Source of the DNA: UBA4416 sp043718985
Lineage (GTDB): Bacteria; Bacteroidota; Bacteroidia; B-17B0; Aurantibacillaceae
Length of the DNA: 15,730 nucleotides
Direction: 5' to 3'
Assembly: GCA_043718985.1 (NCBI GenBank)
Contig: JAYSUQ010000080.1
Span: forward strand, 1-15,730
The notes beneath the pieces were generated by a model that was given only the letters and a program-made list of their open reading frames with translations, was not told the origin of the DNA and did not search any database. Position numbers and translations under genes: made by a program. Shown here piece by piece: positions 1-7,900 of the stretch (position 1 is its first letter; each line of letters starts with the position of its first letter).

Positions 1-1
1 A

Positions 2-316
2 ACTGTTGCTAGCAATAATCGCTTTAGCAAAAAACAAAGTGAGGCTAATGCAATAATTAATAATGAGTTTGATGTTTTAGTTTACCCAAACCCAAGTAAC
101 GGCAGTTTATTTATAACTCCTGTAGGTAAGGATAATAGCAACTTACAGGTTATTATTACAGATATTAGTGGTAGAGTTGTTTACTCTAAAGATTTAAATA
201 TTATTAATGGTGCCGAAAATTTAGATTTAAACTTAGCAAACGGTACGTATATTATTAAAATTACCAATGCACAAACTAACCAAAATATAGTTAAAAAATT
301 AGTAATACAAAAATAG
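2..316 (+). CDS. C-terminal fragment of a T9SS-secreted protein (type A sorting domain)
   Basis: The reading frame enters from outside the window and stops at TAG 314-316, leaving 104 residues. The visible part is essentially a Por secretion system (T9SS) type A C-terminal sorting domain. It has the opening motif 'VLVYPNPSNGSLFI', a central 'VIITDISGRVVYS' strand, and the closing 'LANGTYIIKITN...IVKKLVIQK'. Family knowledge says this domain directs export across the outer membrane and is cleaved off on the way. The upstream catalytic or adhesive part is outside the window, so the function of the mature protein cannot be told. The last codons are nearly the same as those of the next gene, which suggests paralogous tails or gene conversion. 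Confidence 0.9.
   Translation, partial: TVASNNRFSKKQSEANAIINNEFDVLVYPNPSNGSLFITPVGKDNSNLQVIITDISGRVVYSKDLNIINGAENLDLNLANGTYIIKITNAQTNQNIVKKLVIQK
287..315 (+). repeat. 29-bp exact repeat, copy 1 (end of sorting-domain coding region)
   Basis: These 29 bases are identical to 1545-1573 and lie in the same reading frame, encoding the final residues 'IVKKLVIQK' of each protein. A second near-identical block coding for 'YIIKITN' lies just upstream in both genes. Identity at synonymous positions suggests recent duplication or conversion of sorting-domain ends. Confidence 0.85.
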
Positions 317-323
317 GTTACCA

Positions 324-356
324 AAAAAAGCCACACTAAATTAGTGTGGCTTTTTT
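324..356 (+). terminator. Rho-independent terminator after the first T9SS cargo gene
   Basis: A perfect inverted repeat is centred on position 340 (GCCACACTAA / TTAGTGTGGC, 330-339 with 341-350). It is flanked by an A-run before and a T-run after, which also pair. It begins 7 bases after the stop codon at 316. The A/T flanks make it symmetric, but only plus-strand genes adjoin it. Confidence 0.88.
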
Positions 357-374
357 GTTTACAGCTACATAATT

Positions 375-1574
375 ATGAAATTATTTTTTTGCTTATGCTT
401 GAGTTTTTTTGCTTTTACTACAAAAGCACAATATAATTATGTAACCAATTCAAGTTTCGATATTTTGCCATTTTGCCCCAATTCAGATAATCAAATGTCA
501 ATTGCCCAATTTTGGGATTCTCCAACTACAAATAGTCAATTATTTAATACCTGTTTATCATCTTTTTATCCTATGCCAAGTTCTGCTGGCGGTTTAGTTT
601 ATCAAACACCCCATTCTGGAAATGGAGCTGCTGTATTTTGGGGTTACAACACTCCGGGTATGGATTATAGAACTTATGTTCAAAATAGGCTTGCTGATAC
701 TCTGAAAAAAGATGCTTGTTACTATGTTCGTTTTTTCATTAATTATAAAAATCCACAAAAAATATGTATTAACAATATTGCTTTAAACTTTTCGCAAAAT
801 CAAAATAGTGGCTGCTCTGGTTGTCTACTGCCTTTGGTTTCACATGTTTCAAAATTTAATAAGTCCTTTATTTGTGACACCTTACCTTGGGTTGAAATAT
901 CTGGAGTATATAATGCAATAGGTGCTGAGAAATATATTACAATTGGTAATTTTAATAATGATAATGACACTGACACTGCTTATACAAGTTACGGCATAAA
1001 TTATCTAGGTGCATTATATTTTGTTGATGACGTATCAGTAACCCCCATTGATAGTATAATAGGCGGCATGCCTGCACAAGCAGGAGAGGATAAAAACATT
1101 GCATTGGGCGATAGTGTGTTTGTCGGCCAAGAAATAAGTAATTTAAATTGCAATTGGTACCAGTTGCCAAGCAACACTTTAGTTGGCACTAACACCAGTG
1201 GTGTTTTTGTAAAGCCAACAACCACAACAAGTTATGTAGTTGAGCAAAGTTTGTGCGGCAATATAACTTACGATACTATAATGGTTAGTGTTGTACCAAC
1301 TGCAATTAGGCACTATAACGAGCTGCAAAATAGTGTACTTATTTACCCAAACCCTGCACAAGATGCTATTTATTTTGAGTTTTTAAATTATAACAATGAA
1401 TCTTATAGTGTTGAAATTATAAATACATTTGGCGAGCATATTTTAACCGAAAATGTAACAACTAAAAACTTAAGTTTAAAAACTAATGGCTTAATTAGCG
1501 GCACTTATATTATTAAAATTACTAATACACTTAATAACGAAAAAATAGTTAAAAAATTAGTAATACAAAAATAA
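375..1574 (+). CDS. Small secreted T9SS cargo protein with galactose-binding-like N-terminal domain
   Basis: The product has 399 residues. Residues 1-18 form a signal peptide (MKLFFCLCLSFFAFTTKA, then QYNY). Residues about 20-225 resemble a jelly-roll domain often found in Bacteroidota surface proteins: 'NSSFDILPFCP', 'AQFWDSPT', 'NTC', 'YRTYVQNRL', 'ACYYVRFF', 'LYFVDDVSVTP'. Residues about 236-308 look like one Ig/PKD-like module ('AGEDKNIALGDSVFVG ... TTTTSYVVEQSLCGNITYDTIMVSV'). Residues about 320-399 are a T9SS type A sorting domain ('VLIYPNPAQDAIYFEF' to 'IVKKLVIQK'). No catalytic motif is visible, so a surface binding role is an inference. The ATG at 375 is followed directly by the signal peptide. 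It lies only 18 bases after a terminator, leaving little room for its own promoter. Confidence 0.88.
   Translation: MKLFFCLCLSFFAFTTKAQYNYVTNSSFDILPFCPNSDNQMSIAQFWDSPTTNSQLFNTCLSSFYPMPSSAGGLVYQTPHSGNGAAVFWGYNTPGMDYRTYVQNRLADTLKKDACYYVRFFINYKNPQKICINNIALNFSQNQNSGCSGCLLPLVSHVSKFNKSFICDTLPWVEISGVYNAIGAEKYITIGNFNNDNDTDTAYTSYGINYLGALYFVDDVSVTPIDSIIGGMPAQAGEDKNIALGDSVFVGQEISNLNCNWYQLPSNTLVGTNTSGVFVKPTTTTSYVVEQSLCGNITYDTIMVSVVPTAIRHYNELQNSVLIYPNPAQDAIYFEFLNYNNESYSVEIINTFGEHILTENVTTKNLSLKTNGLISGTYIIKITNTLNNEKIVKKLVIQK
1545..1573 (+). repeat. 29-bp exact repeat, copy 2
   Basis: This is the second copy of the 287-315 sequence, at the extreme 3' end of the 375-1574 gene and in the same reading frame. 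The base after the repeat differs, giving TAA here and TAG in copy 1. Confidence 0.85.
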
Positions 1575-1619
1575 TCTTACAATTAAACTCTATTTTTTAC
1601 AACAAGTGCTTTAATTTTA

Positions 1620-1694
1620 ATTAGCGGTGGCGCCCTGTTAGAGTATATAGAAAACGGAACATTGCCAGGTGTAAGAGCTATTGAAGAAGATTAG
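1620..1694 (+). pseudogene. pgk: Remnant of the 3' end of a phosphoglycerate kinase gene
   Basis: This open stretch ends at TAG 1692-1694 and encodes 24 residues. They contain 'SGGALLEYIENGTLPGVRAI', which matches the conserved C-terminus of phosphoglycerate kinase (family pattern roughly STGGGA-LLEYLEG-LPGV-AL). The frame is closed upstream by TAA at 1584-1586. It has no ATG, and the remaining roughly 370 residues of the enzyme are absent. It is therefore a fragment left by deletion, rearrangement or 3'-end duplication, not a working gene. The identification rests on motif recall from a short segment. An intact pgk should exist elsewhere in the genome, since the enzyme is central to glycolysis. 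Confidence 0.7.
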
Positions 1695-1776
1695 GAATAG
1701 TATTTTAAAATTAATACTGATTTAAAATGTGTGAAAAATGCAATTTACATCGTTACCGTTTAAAAATAAAAAATAG

Positions 1777-1784
1777 TATATTTG
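1777..1784 (+). promoter_or_regulatory. Bacteroidota-type -7 promoter element for the aldolase-CBS gene
   Basis: TATATTTG fits the TAnnTTTG -7 consensus of the primary sigma factor in Bacteroidota. It ends 22 bases before the ATG at 1807, which would give a short leader. No good TTTG -33 element is seen at the expected distance, so this is tentative. Confidence 0.45.
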
Positions 1785-1806
1785 AAACTTAACAAAAAAC
1801 ACAAAC

Positions 1807-2817
1807 ATGGAATTATACTTAGATTCGGCAAACCTTAAAGAAATTGAAGAAGGTTTTAAATTAGGATTTTTAAACGGATTAACAACTACACCTACCTTTA
1901 TGCAAAAGGAAGGTATTACTGATATTGACGGCACTATTGTTAAACTAAGTAAAATAGTACCTATATTACAAATTGAAGCTTTAGGTAACAGCGCCGAAGA
2001 GGTTTTGGCCGAAGCCGAACGCCAATTAGCTTTAGGTTTAGATCCTAAAAAAACAGTTTTTAAAATTCCTGTTTCATTAGAGGGTGTTAGAGCCTGCAAA
2101 ATGCTACGCGATAAGGGTTATTTAGTAAACGTACATTTAGTGTATACCTTACAACAAGCCTACATGGCTATGCAAGCAGGTGCAACGTATGTTTGCCCTT
2201 TAGTTGGTCGTTTACAAGATCAGGGCCACGATGCATTAGCATTAGTGCAACAATGTGTTGATGCAGTTGATTTGTACGACTACGATACGAAAATCATGTT
2301 CTCATCTGTTCGTAATGCCGAGCACGTGCGCAATGCCATTAATATTGGCGTTCACACTATTACTGTTCCATTAAAAATTATTAAACAATTAACCGAAAAT
2401 AATTTTACCACACTAGGTACCGATCAATTTATACAAGATACACGTTTAATGATGGTAAAAGTGAAAGAAGCAATTAAAGCAACTAACCCTTTGGTAACAG
2501 AAAACACCTCGGTAACAGATGCAATTGTTAAAATGACAGAGTTTGGTTTTGGTGCTATTACAGTTACTAAAGCAGACGGAAGCATTAAAGGCGTATTTAC
2601 AGATGGTAGCTTACGCAAATTAATTGGAGAAAAAGGAAGAGATGTTTTATCTAAAAATTTATCGGATTTAGAATACCGCGAAGCAATTACTATTGAAGGA
2701 AATGTTTTATTAAACGAGGCATCAGATTTGTTTAAAAAAACAAATGTAGATACAATTGTTGTAACAGAAGCTGGAAAACCAGTTGGTATGTTAGATATAC
2801 AAGATATGAAAGGTTAA
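1807..2817 (+). CDS. Transaldolase/fructose-6-phosphate-aldolase-like domain fused to a KdsD-type CBS pair
   Basis: The product has 336 residues. Residues 1-215 follow the short transaldolase (FSA/TalC) family: 'MELYLDSANL' with D6, 'GLTTTPTF', 'FKIPVS' with the Schiff-base lysine K86, 'GATYVCPLVGRLQDQG', and 'SSVRNAEHV'. Residues about 228-336 are two CBS domains, with 'KGVFTDGSLRKLI' and a closing 'PVGMLDIQDM' typical of the arabinose-5-phosphate isomerase KdsD/KpsF rather than of transaldolases. Two active-site positions differ from FSA as I recall it: TTNP is TTTP (T28 for N28), and the Thr at about 109 is H110. The protein is probably cytosolic, acting on a sugar phosphate, with the CBS pair sensing a nucleotide or sugar ligand. 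It could also be a regulatory protein with little activity. The ATG matches the family N-terminus exactly. Confidence 0.88.
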   Translation: MELYLDSANLKEIEEGFKLGFLNGLTTTPTFMQKEGITDIDGTIVKLSKIVPILQIEALGNSAEEVLAEAERQLALGLDPKKTVFKIPVSLEGVRACKMLRDKGYLVNVHLVYTLQQAYMAMQAGATYVCPLVGRLQDQGHDALALVQQCVDAVDLYDYDTKIMFSSVRNAEHVRNAINIGVHTITVPLKIIKQLTENNFTTLGTDQFIQDTRLMMVKVKEAIKATNPLVTENTSVTDAIVKMTEFGFGAITVTKADGSIKGVFTDGSLRKLIGEKGRDVLSKNLSDLEYREAITIEGNVLLNEASDLFKKTNVDTIVVTEAGKPVGMLDIQDMKG

Positions 2818-2843
2818 TTATAACTAGTAATTTTTTAAGTAAT

Positions 2844-2878
2844 AAGCGTTATCATTTTTTTTGATAACGCTTTTTTTT
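2844..2878 (+). terminator. Rho-independent terminator after the aldolase-CBS gene
   Basis: The stem is AAGCGTTATCA pairing with TGATAACGCTT (2844-2854 with 2862-2872). It has a T-rich loop and is followed by a T-run to 2878. It lies 26 bases after the stop codon. The next gene starts only 15 bases further on, so either read-through or a cryptic promoter must serve that gene. Confidence 0.85.
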
Positions 2879-2893
2879 AAATTAAGATTTTAA

Positions 2894-4054
2894 ATGAAAG
2901 CAAAAGTAAACACATCTGCCGTAACCGAAAACCAATTAGTATGGACGAGTACCGCATCAACCCAAACTAAGGCACAAAAAGATTTTAACGAAGCATTAAA
3001 TAAACACAAATTAGCAGTTAAAAAATCGAAAGAAATTGATGATTTAGTTGTATTAGCAGTTGCAGAGTATCATAAAATAATGAATCCTGAAATTGAAAAA
3101 CAAAACACTTTAATAAAAGAGCGTACCGAAATGCTTTGCTATATTTTAGTTAATGATGTTATTAAATTATCTAAAAACGAAAAACAAGCACTTAAAGATT
3201 GTTTACTTAATATTTGCAATGATGAAATGGATGAGGATAGAGATTTTTATTTAAACGTATTAAAGCAACTCGAAACTACTGCCGAACGCAACCATCGCAT
3301 TTTGCAAAAACAACGCATAGAAAAAGAAATAAAAGAAAAATTTGGTTTTGATGTTGATTTAGATGAATTGCATAAAAAAACATTTGCAAACCAAGAAGAA
3401 GAGATGGCGCATAAACTAAAATTTAAAGATTTTTTTGAAAAGGTAGAAGAAGGCAAACAACAAGAGTACGAATCATTTTTTGACGACCAATACCAACATC
3501 AAAACAAAAAACAAAGTAAAACTCAATTTGAAAAAGAAAGAAAATTAGCCGAGGCTGAAAAACTATTAAATACCGATATTAATAAATTATTTAAAGATTT
3601 GGCAAAACTCATACATCCTGATAGAGAGCTTGACCCCGAGATGCGACATAAAAAAGAAAATTTAATGAAAGAATTATCTAATGCGCGCGATAATGCCGAT
3701 ATTGGAGATATACTTCGCATAAAACTATTGGTTGATGAATTGCTGCCAAACAATAACAACGAACTATCGTTAACCGATACAACAATAAAACGTTTTGTTA
3801 CAGTGCTTAAAACTAAAATTAAAGAACTTGAAGATACCATTTATCAAAAAATTGTTGGCTTACCATTTTTAAATAATTTATCGTTCAAAAATATAAACCA
3901 AAAAAATGTGTTTAAAGCCATACAAAATCAACACAAAGAAATTACCGATTTAAATAAAGATTTATTACGAGAAATTAATTATTTAAAAAAACAACCTAAG
4001 TACATAAAAACAATAATAGAAGAATACATTTACTCCGATCATTTAATTTGGTAA
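2894..4054 (+). CDS. Charged coiled-coil protein with a J-domain-like HPD segment
   Basis: The product has 386 residues, is very rich in Lys, Glu and Asn, and shows no signal peptide or membrane segment, so it is probably cytosolic. Residues about 215-278 read 'LLNTDINKLFKDLAKLIHPD' at 225-243, then a charged helix and 'ELSNARDNADIGDILRIKL'. This matches the helix II-HPD-helix III core of J domains, with HPD at 241-243, of the type seen in non-canonical bacterial J-like proteins. The HPD loop normally stimulates Hsp70 (DnaK) ATPase. The flanking parts (about 25-210 and 295-386) are predicted long helices of no recognised family. No glycine/phenylalanine-rich or zinc region is present, so this is not DnaJ itself. 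The gene lies four bases upstream of the KdsC-like gene and is probably co-translated with it. Confidence 0.8.
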   Translation: MKAKVNTSAVTENQLVWTSTASTQTKAQKDFNEALNKHKLAVKKSKEIDDLVVLAVAEYHKIMNPEIEKQNTLIKERTEMLCYILVNDVIKLSKNEKQALKDCLLNICNDEMDEDRDFYLNVLKQLETTAERNHRILQKQRIEKEIKEKFGFDVDLDELHKKTFANQEEEMAHKLKFKDFFEKVEEGKQQEYESFFDDQYQHQNKKQSKTQFEKERKLAEAEKLLNTDINKLFKDLAKLIHPDRELDPEMRHKKENLMKELSNARDNADIGDILRIKLLVDELLPNNNNELSLTDTTIKRFVTVLKTKIKELEDTIYQKIVGLPFLNNLSFKNINQKNVFKAIQNQHKEITDLNKDLLREINYLKKQPKYIKTIIEEYIYSDHLIW

Positions 4055-4058
4055 ACAC

Positions 4059-4766
4059 ATGTCGCAAATTACACAAGCATACGCAACCATTGGCGGGCAG
4101 TTTTTAACCCCCGAAGCAATACTAATTGAAAAATTAAAAAACATAAAAGCATTTGTGTTTGATTGGGACGGAGTGTTTACTAACGGTAGCAAAAACCATT
4201 TGTTGCAAAGTCAATTTAATGAGGCCGATAGCATGGGCACAAATTTATTGCGTTTTTCACATTACTTAAACCACACAACGTTACCAGTAACTGCAATAAT
4301 TTCGGGCGAAAAAAACAGTGCGGCTTTTACATTTGTTAACAGAGAATGTTTTAACTATTCGTACTCTAAATTTGCAAATAAATTAGAGGCAGCAAACCAC
4401 TTATGCAAAAACAATAACTTGCAGTTAAACCAAATTTGCTTTGTGTTTGATGATGTGCTTGATTTGTCGTTGGCAGAGGTTTGTGGCGTTCGTATTTTTA
4501 TACCTCGACACAAAAGCCCCTTGTTTAACGATTATGTAATTAGGCATCACTTAGCCGATTATGTTACAGCATCACAAAGTGGCGAATTTGCTGTTCGCGA
4601 AGCTTGCGAATTATTAATTGCATTAAATGCAAACCTAGATAACGTTATAACTGAACGTAAAAATTATTCGCCAAATTACAATAACTATTTAGCAATAAGA
4701 AAAACCACAAAACCATTATTCTATACCTTTACAAATGGAGTTATTGTTGAGGTTAATGAGAAATAA
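4059..4766 (+). CDS. KdsC-like HAD-family phosphatase
   Basis: The product has 235 residues and the C0-type HAD signature of 3-deoxy-D-manno-octulosonate 8-phosphate phosphatase (KdsC). Motif I is 'FVFDWDGVFTNG' with D35 and D37. It is followed by 'FNEADSMGTNLL', then motif II 'IISG' with S82. Motif III is probably the Lys in 'NKLEAANHLC' (K108), and motif IV is 'VFDDVLDLSLAEVCGV' with D131 and D132. The C-terminal 'LADYVTASQSGEFAVREACELLI' region is also KdsC-like. The usual KdsC is about 160-180 residues. This one carries about 28 extra residues at the N-terminus and about 45 after the core. The extra parts and substitutions such as FDDV for GDDV suggest a related but altered substrate. The ATG is four bases after the preceding stop, so an operon with 2894-4054 is likely. 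Confidence 0.86.
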   Translation: MSQITQAYATIGGQFLTPEAILIEKLKNIKAFVFDWDGVFTNGSKNHLLQSQFNEADSMGTNLLRFSHYLNHTTLPVTAIISGEKNSAAFTFVNRECFNYSYSKFANKLEAANHLCKNNNLQLNQICFVFDDVLDLSLAEVCGVRIFIPRHKSPLFNDYVIRHHLADYVTASQSGEFAVREACELLIALNANLDNVITERKNYSPNYNNYLAIRKTTKPLFYTFTNGVIVEVNEK

Positions 4767-4863
4767 GTTTTTTAACTAAGGAGTACGAAAAAAAGTTAGT
4801 AAATATCTTTGAGTAGAGTTAGGCTTGAAAATGCTATGCGCTTAATAAAAATTTTTGCCTTTA

Positions 4864-4899
4864 AAAAAAATCGCACCAAATTAATGATGCGATTTTTTT
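4864..4899. terminator. Bidirectional terminator between convergent genes
   Basis: The stem is ATCGCA pairing with TGCGAT (4870-4875 with 4888-4893), with a 12-base loop. An A-run before it and a T-run after it extend the stem. It sits between the plus-strand phosphatase (stop at 4766) and the minus-strand metalloprotease (stop at 4931) and can serve both. Confidence 0.82.
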
Positions 4900-4930
4900 A
4901 TTTAAACCTATTTAAATCAATGATTAGGTT

Positions 4931-7900
4931 TTAGTTTTTTAATAATTTTATAACACGTGGATTATGGTTTTCTGAAATTATTTTAACGGTATATACGCCT
5001 TCAGCAAATGCTTGTAACGATACGTTTGATACTGTTGTAGTAATAATTTGCTTAATAATTAATTTTCCAATTGCATCAAAAATTTCAATACTTCCGTTAT
5101 TAAAATATGTTTCATCTACATTAACATTAAAATTAGTTGATGTTGGGTTTGGGTAAATAGCCACTGTGTTATCATTAACTAACTCTGTTATTTTAGTCCC
5201 AAAACCAACACAGGTTGTTGCGCTTGCTTGGCAATTATTTAAATCGGATACATACACAGTATAACATGTGGGTAATAAGTTAGTAATGTTAGTCGCAATT
5301 TCTCCTGTACTCCAAGTATAGGTATAGCTAGCATTACCACCACTTACTATCGAATTTGCACTACCATCAGCGCAAGTTCCACAACTTGCATCGGTGTATG
5401 TTGTAGTTACAGTTAATGGCGTTGGTTCGGTAATTACCGTTGTTGTACTAGCATTACAACCATTTGCATCAATCACAAATACCGTATAATTACCAGCACA
5501 CAAGTTAGTTGATGCGCCATTAGGTATAACACTATAACTATATGGTGCTGTACCGCCAGTTGCGTTAGTTGTAAACTCACCGTTACATATACCAAAACAA
5601 CTTGCATTAATAACATTTGCCACCGCAACAGTTGGCGAGCTATTAACCGTTACACTCAACGTTTTGCTATTTGCGCAAGTACCAACATAGCCAGTAACAG
5701 TATACACTGTAGTAGTTGTTGGAGTAACTATTAATGTCGCTGTTGTAGCACCTGTGTTCCAACTATAAGTTGTAGCGCCTGTGGCAATTAAATTTACTGC
5801 ATTACCTGCGCACGCAGTTGTATTGCTAACCGCAACAGTTGGCCCATTTGTTACAAAAATATAACTAGTTGCAGTGTTTGTGCAACCCAGTGCCGATGCG
5901 CCTGTAACAGTATAAATTGTTGTAGTACTTGGGCTTAATGATATACTCGAACCTGTTAACGAACCTGGCATCCAAGTGTAAGTTACTGCACCACCAACAG
6001 TACATGTGCCAACACTACCATTACAAATAGATGCAGAACTAGCGGTTAGTGCGGGTGCATTTGCAACATTTATTTGTATTGTGCGCGTTATAGCACAGCC
6101 GTTAATTGTATTAGTTACCACTACCCCATAATTTGTAGTTACGGTTGGCGTAATTACAATACTTTGTGATGATGCACCAATAGGACTCCAACTATAACTA
6201 ATCGTTGAGGTACCCGAATTTGCAAAAAGATTAGTAGTTGAGCCTAAACAAATAGAACTACTTGATGCACTTAATGTTAATGTGGGAACCGTTGTATTTG
6301 ATGTAACAATAACTGTTGCCATGTTTGACGCACAGGTACCTGTGTAACCTACTAACGAATAAGTACCTGCTGCATTTACAATTGGGTTGGCTGTATTTGA
6401 GCCAGATATAATGCCAACACCAGACCAACTATAACTTGTAACACCAGTACCTGTTAATGTTGCAGTTGCATTTGTACACGTAATAGTTTTAGTTATACCA
6501 GCGTTTGCTGTTGGGGGCGTAACTACATTTACTAATACATTACCCGATGTTTGGCAACCGTTTAATGTATTTGTAACTACTACCGAATAGTTTGTTGTAA
6601 CTGTTGGGCTAACGCTTATGCTATTTGTAGTTAATGCATTGCTCCATAAAACAGTATTTGTTGTTGCTGCATTAACATTTAAAATTATAGTACTACCTAA
6701 ACAAATAGTTGAAGTTGGAGTGATTGTGATTGATGGAACACCAACACTATTAGAAACCGTAACCGTAGATGAATTTGAACTACAACCATTTGCTGTACCA
6801 ACTAAAGTATAAACGCCTGCACTACCAACTGTTGCTGTAGGTGTATTACCACCCGATACAATACCTGCACCACTCCAGGTATAGCTTGTTGCCGAGCCGT
6901 TACCATTTAATGTAGTTGTTGGGCTTACGCAAGTTAATGTTACGTTTGCACCTGCACTTACGGTTGGTGTTGTGTTCACAAATACCGATGTTGTTTTGGT
7001 AGTTGAACAGCCTAGTGTTGTGCCAGTTACTGTATAAATAGTTAAAGATGTTGGATTTACACTTATTGTTGCTGTAATTGCGGCCGTGTTCCAACTATAA
7101 GTTGTTGCGCCACTAGCAGTTAATAAAGTGCTTGTACCCGCACATAATGTAGCTGAGGTTACCAATACATTTGGCAATGCATTTACATTAATTGTAGTTG
7201 ATGCAGTGTTAATACAACCATTACTTAAATTTGTAACTGTTAATGTATAAACAGTTGTTAATGTAGGCGATGTGGTAATACTAGCTGTTATTGCTCCATT
7301 ACTCCAACTATAAGATACTGGTGTAGTTGTAGATGAGCCTGTAATATTTGCCGATGCGCCTACGCATATTGTTGAAGTAGAAGGCACTAATGAAATATTA
7401 GGCAAACTAACATTTGATGTAACTGTTGTAACATTAGAATAGGTACATCCAGCTGCTGATGTAGCAGTTACTACATAATTTCCTGCTTGGTTAACAACCG
7501 CTGTAGCAGTATTTGCGCCACTTAAAATACCTGCACCAGTCCAACTATAAGTTGCTGCAGTTGTGCCACTTGCAATTACACTAATTGTAGGTATAACACA
7601 CGAAACTGTACCCGTATTAAATGCAGATATTATAGGTAATTGATTTACAAAAACTGATGTTGTTTTAGTAGTTGAACAGCCTAGTGTTGTACCTGTTACA
7701 GTATAAACAGTTAATGATGTTGGGTTTACACTTATTGTTGCCGTTGTTGCCGTTGTGTTCCAACTGTAAGTTGTAGCTCCAGTTGCGGTTAACACAGCGC
7801 TTGCGCCTGCACATAATGTAGCTGAGTTTACTGTTATTGTTGGATTATTAATAACTGTTACCGTTACTGTTTTAGCAATAGTACAAACGCCGTTACTACC

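Noticed and set aside
1620..1694. Reading the PGK-like stretch as a small protein gene.
   Set aside because: It has no start codon of any usual type after the in-frame stop at 1584-1586, and its residues match only the tail of a larger enzyme.
1722..2099. A minus-strand 125-residue frame overlapping the aldolase-CBS gene.
   Set aside because: It overlaps the conserved aldolase coding region completely, and its product has low-complexity composition with no family features.
2894..4054. Calling the HPD protein a standard DnaJ chaperone.
   Set aside because: The J-like segment is internal, and there is no Gly/Phe region, zinc-binding cysteines or DnaJ C-terminal domain.
4059..4766. Naming the phosphatase kdsC outright.
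   Set aside because: The length, both terminal extensions and the motif IV change make the exact substrate uncertain. No other standard KDO gene lies in the window.
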